From positions 620,001 to 684,000 of the forward strand of contig CAZILL010000002.1 of NCBI GenBank assembly GCA_964540105.1: DNA of 64,000 nt, given 5' to 3'. This stretch comes from DATKJY01 sp964540105 (GTDB lineage Bacteria > Zixibacteria > MSB-5A5 > GN15 > FEB-12). How positions within the stretch are numbered: position 1 is the stretch's first letter; every line of letters starts with the position of its first letter. The notes below the pieces were generated by a model, which was not told the DNA's origin, did not search any database, and was given only the letters and a program-made list of their open reading frames with translations. Shown one piece after another: positions 57,498 to 64,000 of the stretch. A program made the position numbers and the translations under genes.

Positions 57498-59369
57498 ATG
57501 GAACGTCTGAAACACGGCATTACCGGGTTGGTTTTGGTTTTGGCGCTGGTGAGCGCCGGTCATAGCACTGTGCCCAATCTCATCAATTTTCAGGGACGAC
57601 TGACAACCGCCGCTGGGACACCGGTCACCGACAGCGCTTATACGATCCTTTTTTCGATTTACGATGCCCCAGTCGGAGGGAGCATCATCTGGAGCGAATC
57701 CATTCCGAGTGTCCCGATTTCTCAGGGGCTGTTTTCAGTGATGCTTGGTACAATAGTCCCCTTCGCGGATTCCATCTTCAGCGGTCCGACCCGCTTCCTC
57801 GAGGTCGTGGTCGGCTCAGAAATTATCCTGCCTCGGAGTCAACTGACTTCTGTCGGTTACGCACAGCGGGTGGCGACGCTTGATGGTTCGTCCGCCGGAA
57901 ACGTCACCGGTGACCTTGTCATTACGCAACCGAACGGCACTGGGAAGATTGTCCTAGGGTTTGGGGAAAGTCAGGGAGGCCTGTCGTATCCCGGTACCGC
58001 TCTTGGAAAACCTTCCATATCACTATATGAACCGGTTGATTCCAAGGCCAGACCTGGCGCCGTGGGTGAGCGCAAGAGTATGGAAATGAGCGGCGGGCAG
58101 ATAATTGTGTTCGGGTCTTCAGAGCAGGATACCAATCTGATCGTATCTCCCAACGGCGATATAGTCGGAGCCGGTCAGATTACCATGGGCTTGAACAGCA
58201 GCAGCGGCTCACAGACGAGCGTTCTGGGCTATCAAAACTCAGCGCAAGGGGATTCATCCACGATCGGCGGCGGGTCGAGCAATCTGACCAGCGGAACCGT
58301 CTCTGTGGTCGCCGGTGGACATGGTAATACTGCTACTTCAGAAGGGGGAACGGTTGGCGGCGGGGCTCACAATATGGTATCCGGTCCCTATGCGACTGTC
58401 CCTGGTGGGTCGGAGAACACTGCGTCGGGCAACCATGCAATGGCTGCCGGTGGGGAGAGCAACGTGGCGGGGGGAGATTGGTCGTTTGCCGCCGGTCGAC
58501 GCGCGAAAGCGGTCACGCACGGAAGCTTTGTGTGGGCGGATCACGAAGATGCCGATTTTGCGGCCACCGGCGAGGATCAGTTCATTGTGCGAGCTCAAGG
58601 CGGCGTTGGCATAGGGACTGATTCACCGATGGGCAAGTTCGAAATAGCCGGACCGGCTGGCGACTCGGTGGTCAACCTGCCGAACAGCAGCATTTCGGCG
58701 CCGGAGATATTGGACGAACCAGGGATAGCGGCGGCAGTTTCTTCCAATCTGGTCTCGTTGGCACAGCATGCCTCCATTCCTCAGACGCTTTCCCAGGTCG
58801 CTATCAACTTGCCGTCTCCGGGCTACGTGTTGCTTCGCGGTGCAGCAACTCTCAAGCTCAGCGGCACGTCTCAACGGAATCAGGCGTACATTCAGATCAC
58901 CGAGACACCAGGTTCGTCTCTTTCGCCCTCAGCGCGTGAAGCCGGACCGGGCGAGAACGACTCGCCAAACAAGGAGCACTTCTATGATCTGGGAGTTGAC
59001 CAGGTATACTTCCGGCCAGCCGGGGTTCACACGTTTTTCCTTGAGGGATTGGCTCACCCTCAGAATGGCGCCGGGGCGTCGACAATTCTTGAACGTCCCA
59101 CTCTGATTGCCACCTATTTCCCCACGTCCTATGGCGCCGTCTCAGGATTTGTTACGTCGCAGGAATCAAGCCAATTCACTGAGACCACACCGGTAACATG
59201 GCCGAACGTGAGCGACAGTCTCGCATCCGTGGTGATCAATCAGTACTACAAGACAGACCTGAGGGAGCTTGAACTTGCAGTAGTGAGGGCAAAGAGTCAG
59301 GCCGCAATTCTGGAAAGACAACTCCTGGAGGCCAAGCTCCACCAGCAGGCAGCGGCCTCACAAAGATAA
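57498..59369 (+). CDS. Secreted YadA-head-like repeat protein
   Basis: 623 aa. Signal peptide (KHGITGLVLVLALVSAGHS). An N-terminal conserved domain (INFQGRLTTAAGTPV, YTILFSIYDAPVGGS, FLEVVVGSEIILPRSQL) is the one that often precedes tail-fibre-like proteins in FCB bacteria. From about residue 230 to 370 there are 14-residue YadA-head repeats (GNTATSEGGTVGGG, ENTASGNHAMAAGG, and so on), then FVWADHEDADF and GGVGIGT. The C-terminus is a beta domain and a short coiled coil (LRELELAVVRAKSQAAILER). There is no YadA membrane anchor. Probably a trimeric surface fibre. AGGAGAAG before ATG. Confidence 0.8.
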   Translation: MERLKHGITGLVLVLALVSAGHSTVPNLINFQGRLTTAAGTPVTDSAYTILFSIYDAPVGGSIIWSESIPSVPISQGLFSVMLGTIVPFADSIFSGPTRFLEVVVGSEIILPRSQLTSVGYAQRVATLDGSSAGNVTGDLVITQPNGTGKIVLGFGESQGGLSYPGTALGKPSISLYEPVDSKARPGAVGERKSMEMSGGQIIVFGSSEQDTNLIVSPNGDIVGAGQITMGLNSSSGSQTSVLGYQNSAQGDSSTIGGGSSNLTSGTVSVVAGGHGNTATSEGGTVGGGAHNMVSGPYATVPGGSENTASGNHAMAAGGESNVAGGDWSFAAGRRAKAVTHGSFVWADHEDADFAATGEDQFIVRAQGGVGIGTDSPMGKFEIAGPAGDSVVNLPNSSISAPEILDEPGIAAAVSSNLVSLAQHASIPQTLSQVAINLPSPGYVLLRGAATLKLSGTSQRNQAYIQITETPGSSLSPSAREAGPGENDSPNKEHFYDLGVDQVYFRPAGVHTFFLEGLAHPQNGAGASTILERPTLIATYFPTSYGAVSGFVTSQESSQFTETTPVTWPNVSDSLASVVINQYYKTDLRELELAVVRAKSQAAILERQLLEAKLHQQAAASQR

Positions 59370-59391
59370 TATGCTGGTCACGTGTATTTTC

Positions 59392-59429
59392 AACTGCGTC
59401 CTTCTGCCCTCAAGCAGAGGGGCGCAGTT
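59392..59429. terminator. Bidirectional terminator between convergent genes
   Basis: A 16-bp stem (59392-59407 with 59414-59429) with two G-T pairs and loop CCTCAA, followed by AGTTTT on the plus strand. It overlaps the stop codon of the minus-strand kinase gene. This is the best intrinsic terminator in the window. Confidence 0.7.
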
Positions 59430-62265
59430 AGTTTTGAAAAGAGTTTAGAACAGCCTGGAGTCTTCTGATTTCAGGCACCTGTTTCGATGCCTCAGCCTGT
59501 GCGAGAGCGTCCAATAACAGCGAACGTCCTTCCTCTCTATCCGCTTCTTTTCCGTACCGGTACAGGGTTTCCCCAAGTAATTGCTGGATTTGTAGCGCAA
59601 CGCTTTTATCGCCGATGTCCAGCGCCTTAGTCAGTTGCTGGCGAATCTGTTTGCTTCCGGCGTGAAGCAGTCCACCTACTGCCGTCAGAGCGCCCAGGTA
59701 GGAGGCAGCGGAGCACAAGGTCGTCTTGTCCTCTATTTCTCTCGCCAGCGCACTGGCTCGAGTGGCATGGTTCCTTGCGGCCTCATAATCCCCCTGTCGG
59801 AAGTGAGATGCGGCCAGTTCGACCTCAAGAGCGGCGATGTTTCGGTTTATCCCGGAGGCGCGCGCGGTCTCTAGCGCCTTATGAAGGTACTGCGCCGCGG
59901 ACCCGTGTTCGCCCCGGAAGGCGCTTATAGTTCCAAGTCGATGATTAGCTGCGCTCTCAGCGAGAGGATGACCGATTTCCCGCGCCAGCGCCAGCGAGCG
60001 TTCTGCTGCTGTCTGGGCTTCCGCTACCATGCCAAGAGTCAGACGGGCCTGAGATATGTTGGACAGGGTAAGCGCCAGATTAGCTTTGTCGCCCAGAGCT
60101 TCGAAAAAGGTCGCTGCTGTGGAGAGCATTTCCAGACCTTCCTCCATGGTCCCCTGTTGCAGGTGGATCAGGCCCATATTCAGACTCTGACGCGCTGAGC
60201 CAGTCTGGTCACCGAGCTTGCTGTTGATCGAGAGCGCCTCGCCATAGAACCGGACCGCCGTCTGCATATCCCCCTTGAAGTAATGGACATTCCCGATATT
60301 GGAAAGACACGCGGCCTCCATAGACAGATTCTGTACTGACCGGGCGACACTGAGAGCTTCTTCATACAGCTCGTTGGCCCTCGTGTAGTCACCTTTGCGT
60401 GCGAACGCGACCCCCATGTTCTTGAGAGCCTCCGCAATCTTGTCCTGATCGTTCAGTTTGCGGGAGATTTCAAGAATTCGGTCAAACAGCAGGAGGGCGT
60501 CGTCGAACTTTGCCTGCGGCTGGAGGATTGAGATAAGCACTCCAAGCGTCTCCGCTTCCCCGGCCAAGTCACCGATTTCGCGAGCCAACGCCAGCGCCTG
60601 ATGTCCAGATTTCCAGGCTCTCTCCCAATCGGATCTGGTTACGAGCAGCTTTGCCCGCAGTCGAAGCAGAGTCGCTTGTTCCGCCCGCAGGCCTTGATTC
60701 TCTGCTTCAAGGAGCGCTCGCGATAATTCTGTTTGAGCCTCCTCGAACGCTCCCTGATACATGAGAACTTCAACAGTTCCAATCCTCGCCGCCACGAGAC
60801 CTGACTCCTGTTGCAGGGCTTTTCGATACCAGTCCAGGGCGGCTACTACGTCACCCTTGTCCTTCTTGCGGTCAAAAAGGAATTTCCCCTTCAGGTACTG
60901 CTCGTAGGCCTGCGCGTTTTCGGCTTCCGGAACAGCCACTTCAGCCTTTCTGACAATGGTCGACCCGATATTGAACGCGCCGCTAACACCCTCGGCCAAG
61001 GCCTTCTTGACTCGCGGAAGGTTAGCCGCAGGCTCCTCCCATCGCTCGGCCCAAAGCACTTTGCCGTCGCGGACGTCGATAAGCTGCGCTGACACGCGAA
61101 TGGCAGTGACTGACTTGTGAATCGACCCATCGAGGACATAGGAGACGTTCAGGCGAGAGGCGATTTCAGTGACATCGTCATCACTGTCCCTGTATTTCAT
61201 CACGGAGCGCATCGGGGCCACGCGAATAGAGCCGATTCGTGACAAGTCAACTATGAGATCCTCGGTGATGCCGTAACTGAGAAAGTCGTCGTCGGCTGAT
61301 CCGAGGTTGCGCAGGTGAAGCACGGCCAGTGAGATGGTCTGGGGCGCCGCGACTGGAATGACGCGCGTTATGCCTGCGGGGACTGCGGAAATCTCCGAGC
61401 CGAGGAGGTGGCGAATTTCATCAGCCATTTCACTTGCCGATTGATACCGGTTCTCTGGAGACTTTGCCAGCGACTTGCCCACTATTTCCTGTAGCCCGAT
61501 CTGCAGATCAGAGCGATGCCGGGCAAGGGGCGGGGGCTCTTCGCTTATGATGGCATAAATCGTTGCGGGAATGCCGATCTTTTGGAAGGGAAGGGTGGAA
61601 GTGAGCATTTCATATAGCACGACGCCAAGCGAGAAGATGTCGCTTCGGTGATCCGCCTCTATCCCCTGTCCCTGCTCGGGAGACATGTATTGAAACGTGC
61701 CGATGGCGCTTCCGGCCTGTGTCAGCTGGGTATCGCCGACAACTTTGGCCAACCCAAAGTCCAGAATTCGGACCCGGCCATCCAGGCCGACAATCAGATT
61801 CAAGGGCTTGATGTCCCGATGTACGAACCCGGCCAGATGGGCCGCCTGGAGTCCGTCACAAACCTGAAGCAGTAACTGGAGCGATTGTGATGGCGTCAAT
61901 TGGCCGGCGTCGATCAGGTCACGGAGCGTGCTTCCTTCAACGAATTCCATTGCCATAAACACACGCTCGGCAAACTCAGCGACCTCGTATACAGTAACGA
62001 TGTTCGGGTGGTTGAGGGCTGCCGCCGACTGCGCTTCGCGGAGGAAGCGTTGTTTCAGATTGGGGTCAGTGGCGAGGTTTGGCGAAAGAAATTTGAGCGC
62101 CACTCGACGCTTGAGCTGCAGATCGTCAGCGAGGAACACTTCCCCCATCCCCCCGGCGCCCACACGGGAGGCAATTCTGTAGTGCGAGATGACGGCGTTG
62201 GGCGCCAGAATGACTATGCCACTGGTCTCCTGGTCTTTATAGTTGATGCTGTCTAAATCAGTCAC
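59428..62265 (-). CDS. Ser/Thr protein kinase with TolB-like domain and TPR array
   Basis: 945 aa, cytoplasmic as far as I can see (no obvious membrane helix). A PknB-type kinase domain (about residues 28-290) has Gly loop GAGGMGEV, Lys58 (VALKFL), HRDIKPLN, DFG (ILDFGLAKV), GTFQYMSPEQ and SDIFSLGVVLYEML; all catalytic residues are present. About 310-410 is a TolB-like/adenylate-cyclase-associated segment (YGITEDLIVDLSRIGSIRVAP, LNVSYVLDGSIHKS, QLIDVRDGKVLWAERW). From about 460 to 930 there are about ten TPRs (AACLSNIGNVHYFKGDMQTAVRFY and others). It may sense or transduce stress to unknown substrates. The divergent gene encodes a small secreted dockerin protein. Confidence 0.9.
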   Translation of the reverse strand: MTDLDSINYKDQETSGIVILAPNAVISHYRIASRVGAGGMGEVFLADDLQLKRRVALKFLSPNLATDPNLKQRFLREAQSAAALNHPNIVTVYEVAEFAERVFMAMEFVEGSTLRDLIDAGQLTPSQSLQLLLQVCDGLQAAHLAGFVHRDIKPLNLIVGLDGRVRILDFGLAKVVGDTQLTQAGSAIGTFQYMSPEQGQGIEADHRSDIFSLGVVLYEMLTSTLPFQKIGIPATIYAIISEEPPPLARHRSDLQIGLQEIVGKSLAKSPENRYQSASEMADEIRHLLGSEISAVPAGITRVIPVAAPQTISLAVLHLRNLGSADDDFLSYGITEDLIVDLSRIGSIRVAPMRSVMKYRDSDDDVTEIASRLNVSYVLDGSIHKSVTAIRVSAQLIDVRDGKVLWAERWEEPAANLPRVKKALAEGVSGAFNIGSTIVRKAEVAVPEAENAQAYEQYLKGKFLFDRKKDKGDVVAALDWYRKALQQESGLVAARIGTVEVLMYQGAFEEAQTELSRALLEAENQGLRAEQATLLRLRAKLLVTRSDWERAWKSGHQALALAREIGDLAGEAETLGVLISILQPQAKFDDALLLFDRILEISRKLNDQDKIAEALKNMGVAFARKGDYTRANELYEEALSVARSVQNLSMEAACLSNIGNVHYFKGDMQTAVRFYGEALSINSKLGDQTGSARQSLNMGLIHLQQGTMEEGLEMLSTAATFFEALGDKANLALTLSNISQARLTLGMVAEAQTAAERSLALAREIGHPLAESAANHRLGTISAFRGEHGSAAQYLHKALETARASGINRNIAALEVELAASHFRQGDYEAARNHATRASALAREIEDKTTLCSAASYLGALTAVGGLLHAGSKQIRQQLTKALDIGDKSVALQIQQLLGETLYRYGKEADREEGRSLLLDALAQAEASKQVPEIRRLQAVLNSFQN

Positions 62266-62484
62266 CCATGTCCTGCAGTGTGAATTGTTGTGTCAGATTC
62301 GGAAGGATGCCTCTGGGCTGAAGCTCCTCCTCATGTCCACTATGAAACGAGGATTCTGTCCGAAGGGTTCCTGTCGAGCGCCTTTTATACGGCGGGCCCT
62401 TTGGTTGTACTTCTCTCGGCGTCAGCCCGGTCGGAGCTTGCTTTTCTGCTGAGCTTCCAGGAGATCCGCAGAGGAATTCTTCAC

Positions 62485-62513
62485 TGGACAAAGAGTATAT
62501 CAGGGAGTATAAT
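62485..62513 (+). promoter_or_regulatory. Sigma-70 promoter of the small dockerin gene
   Basis: TGGACA (62485-62490), 17 bases, perfect TATAAT (62508-62513). It matches 11 of 12 positions. Transcript start near 62520. The rest of the 298-base divergent gap shows no clear minus-strand promoter. Confidence 0.65.
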
Positions 62514-62563
62514 GAACCATATTCACTATGGCAGCGGGAAGGCAGCATGATGGAGTCAAGAAT

Positions 62564-63160
62564 ATGAGAAGAGAGTACTCAATCGCCGTTATTTTATGCT
62601 CGATGATCGCGGGTTCATCCGCTATCGCGTACGAACACCGGGCAAGCCATGATGAGCGCGCGAACAGAATATCATCAACTGTGACTGCCGCGGTTTCTGA
62701 GCCACATCAGACAGAGTCGACACCTGCACAGCCAATTCAGCTCAAGTCGGCGGCTACGCTTGCCCTGAGTGCCGCCCTAAGCGGTAATAAGATCACGTGG
62801 TGGGTGATCGATGGCGGTGGTCGCCGGGGAACGTCGGGCACATATGTTTTGGATGCGTCGATCAAACAGACGGCGATCGGAGCGGCTGCATCAGCCAGCT
62901 ACAAGCTCACCCAGGGGTTCTGGCAGAACTGGGAGGTGAGCTGCTGTGTTGGCACAACGGGGAACGTCGACGGTTCCGTTGACGGGGTAATTGATATCTC
63001 CGATGTCTGCGCCATGGTGAGTTTTCTGGGAGCCAGTGTCCCTCTTTCGGGATGTCCGGCCGAAAACAGTGTTACTAAGGATGGCACGGTTGACATCTCC
63101 GATCTGTTTGCGCTGATCGATTTTCTGAGCGGGGCGAGGGGATTGCCGCTGTGCCCGTAG
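62564..63160 (+). CDS. Small secreted protein with C-terminal dockerin-like module
   Basis: 198 aa. Signal peptide (EYSIAVILCSMIAGSSAIA). A Ser/Thr/Gln-rich segment (about 25-65) is followed by a region (KITWWVIDGGGRRGTSGTYVLDASIKQTAIG, then LTQGFWQNW) that resembles a common T9SS-associated lead-in in FCB proteins. The last 70 residues are the dockerin-like module with Cys-Cys start, DISDVCAMVSFL and DISDLFALIDFL repeats. GGAG eight bases before ATG 62564. Ligand unknown. Confidence 0.8.
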   Translation: MRREYSIAVILCSMIAGSSAIAYEHRASHDERANRISSTVTAAVSEPHQTESTPAQPIQLKSAATLALSAALSGNKITWWVIDGGGRRGTSGTYVLDASIKQTAIGAAASASYKLTQGFWQNWEVSCCVGTTGNVDGSVDGVIDISDVCAMVSFLGASVPLSGCPAENSVTKDGTVDISDLFALIDFLSGARGLPLCP

Positions 63161-63181
63161 AATAGTCAGTCTGGACAGCCA

Positions 63182-63217
63182 ACAAGAGCCTCTGGTAGTG
63201 GCGCCAGAGGCTCTTGT
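63182..63217 (+). terminator. Perfect 14-bp hairpin after the dockerin gene
   Basis: ACAAGAGCCTCTGG (63182-63195), 8-base loop, CCAGAGGCTCTTGT (63204-63217). The stem is perfect, 22 bases after the stop codon. Lacks a long T run but is very stable. Confidence 0.65.
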
Positions 63218-63280
63218 GCTGTTAGACAACTTTAGGAGCATGCAGTGGTCATTGCCGGTGGTCGCAAGACACACAAAACA

Positions 63281-63305
63281 ACACCCCCAGAATTGCCGGG
63301 GGTGT
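63281..63305 (-). terminator. Hairpin terminator facing the DsrE-family gene
   Basis: ACACCCCC (63281-63288) pairs with GGGGGTGT (63298-63305). Read on the minus strand it is followed by TTGTTTTGTG, so it could end the minus-strand transcript from 63659-64000. Confidence 0.5.
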
Positions 63306-63658
63306 CATCAACCGCGAGAGCTTATTGCTCTCGGAAGACTCCATTTCCGCTCAACACTACTCCGTGGAGCGATCCTTACTTTATCAACGTCGAGTCTTCA
63401 GCAAGAAGATCGACACTATGCTCTACTCTGTCAAGCGATTTCTTCCCCCAATCCTGATAGAAAAAGCTATCTCACACTGCAATAGCTGACTAGTGTGGCC
63501 GCAATACACTCCTTTTCGTTGCGATGTATTGTATTGTCGTCCATCGACTTTCGTTCGCGATCGCACAGTGTAGCGTGACCGGAATGCAAGAGCATGCAGA
63601 AGTTTGGGGAGAGTGAGGTCAGGGCTGCTGATTCAAGCGTTTGTCGAACCGTTGCATC
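63306..63658. other. Noncoding stretch with small hairpins
   Basis: No convincing gene. A perfect 7-bp hairpin CGAGAGC-TTATT-GCTCTCG (63315-63333) and an AGCTAT/ATAGCT inverted repeat around 63470-63490 are visible. Otherwise nothing is recognised. Confidence 0.4.
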
Positions 63659-64000
63659 TCAAGTAAAGATAATCTCTCCCCCAGCTGCATGCTCGTAAAA
63701 CTCTCCGACGGTAAGGACCTTCTCGACCTGCGGGCAAAAATCGTCCTTGCTCAGATGGAACATGTCCACGGTGGCTTTGCACGGATAGAGTCTGCCGCCA
63801 GCGTCATGAATCATTTCGATGAATTCAGGAATCTCCGGAACGTCGAGTCTTGCCATCTCTCTCTTCATCATCCACGTTGCGAACGCAGACATGCCGGGTA
63901 ACGCCCCAAGGATGGTGGGGAGTGGGACACCCTTGGCATCAGGCACCCGCATCGACGGATTGCCCACCGTGGCGATCTTGATCTTACCCATGTACTTGTT
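63659..64000 (-). CDS. DsrE/DsrF/DrsH-like family protein (N-terminus outside window)
   Basis: The frame is open to the window edge (three codons beyond the ATG at 63991), and the visible part matches only the C-terminal two thirds of the family: VGNPSMRVPDAK, then PGMSAFATWMMKREMARLDVPEIPEFIEMIHDAGGRLYPCKATVDMFHLSKDDF and AAGGEIIFT. The conserved Cys in YPCKAT is present. So the gene very likely starts beyond 64000. DsrE-type proteins carry sulfur as persulfide; this subgroup often lies near rhodanese or sulfur-relay genes. The rest of the context is outside the window. Confidence 0.8.
   Translation of the reverse strand, partial: NKYMGKIKIATVGNPSMRVPDAKGVPLPTILGALPGMSAFATWMMKREMARLDVPEIPEFIEMIHDAGGRLYPCKATVDMFHLSKDDFCPQVEKVLTVGEFYEHAAGGEIIFT

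Noticed and set aside
62258..62550. Overlapping open frames of 86-96 codons on both strands in the kinase-dockerin gap
   Set aside because: No Shine-Dalgarno and no recognisable domain. They overlap a near-consensus promoter and the 5' end of the kinase gene.
1..64000. CRISPR arrays, rRNA genes, insertion sequences
   Set aside because: No regularly spaced direct repeats, rRNA motifs or transposase genes were seen on either strand.

Overview
The window is a bacterial chromosome segment. Its coding density, flagellar gene order (YlxF/MotE-like, FliK, FlgD, TIGR02530, FlgE, FlbD, FliL, FliM, FliN, FliO-FliR, FlhB, FlhA, FlhF, FlhG, sigma-28) and secreted proteins carrying a Cys-Cys-flanked dockerin-like module suggest a Gram-negative member of the FCB group. 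A Zixibacteria-like candidate lineage is my best guess. That assignment is inference from domain style, because no rRNA or ribosomal protein gene is present.

Layout. 1-2685 is the tail of a giant secreted SBBP/FG-GAP/dockerin protein, followed by mtaB (tRNA methylthiotransferase). 4386-29972 is a roughly 25-kb flagellar block. It opens at a near-perfect sigma-54 promoter (4862-4877), which also settles the first start codon. It continues through hook, switch, export-gate, FlhF/FlhG and FliA genes, with a probable internal terminator plus sigma-54-like promoter before fliR. It then enters an accessory run of less familiar genes: two small unknown proteins, DUF2225, three consecutive PilZ proteins, a secreted protein, a GAF protein with a kinase H-box but no ATPase, a helical protein, two response regulators behind a sigma-28-like promoter, and FapA. 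MotA/MotB, flagellins and the FliF-FliJ group are absent from this window.

30090-47141 is a housekeeping stretch bounded by two serine tRNA genes (GCU and CGA anticodons). It contains a methyltransferase, RsgA, an MCE/MlaD protein, a GH57 glucanotransferase, a SIRT5-type sirtuin, a TPR lipoprotein translationally coupled to pyrK-pyrD-pyrF, a membrane sulfatase-fold enzyme, pyrophosphatase, a GNAT enzyme, a two-receiver protein, TadA and small membrane proteins. Two intergenic inverted repeats with compensating base changes lie in this part.

47142-about 56918 looks like an integrative element next to tRNA-Ser(CGA). It has a tyrosine integrase, the 3' stub of a second integrase, an acetyltransferase, two secreted dockerin proteins on the minus strand, an A/T-rich 553-aa protein of unknown function with a strong promoter, an archaeo-eukaryotic-type primase fused to a RepA-like helicase, and an excisionase-like HTH protein. 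No right attachment site was found by eye. Beyond it lie a beta-helix pseudogene, a YadA-head-like surface protein, a Ser/Thr kinase-TPR protein, another small dockerin protein, and the C-terminal part of a DsrE-family protein that leaves the window.

The flagellar genes appear to form a cascade visible in the DNA: sigma-54 for the hook-basal-body operon, FliA encoded inside it, and a FliA-type promoter before the response-regulator/FapA genes. The PilZ, GAF and receiver proteins are the likely signalling layer on motility.
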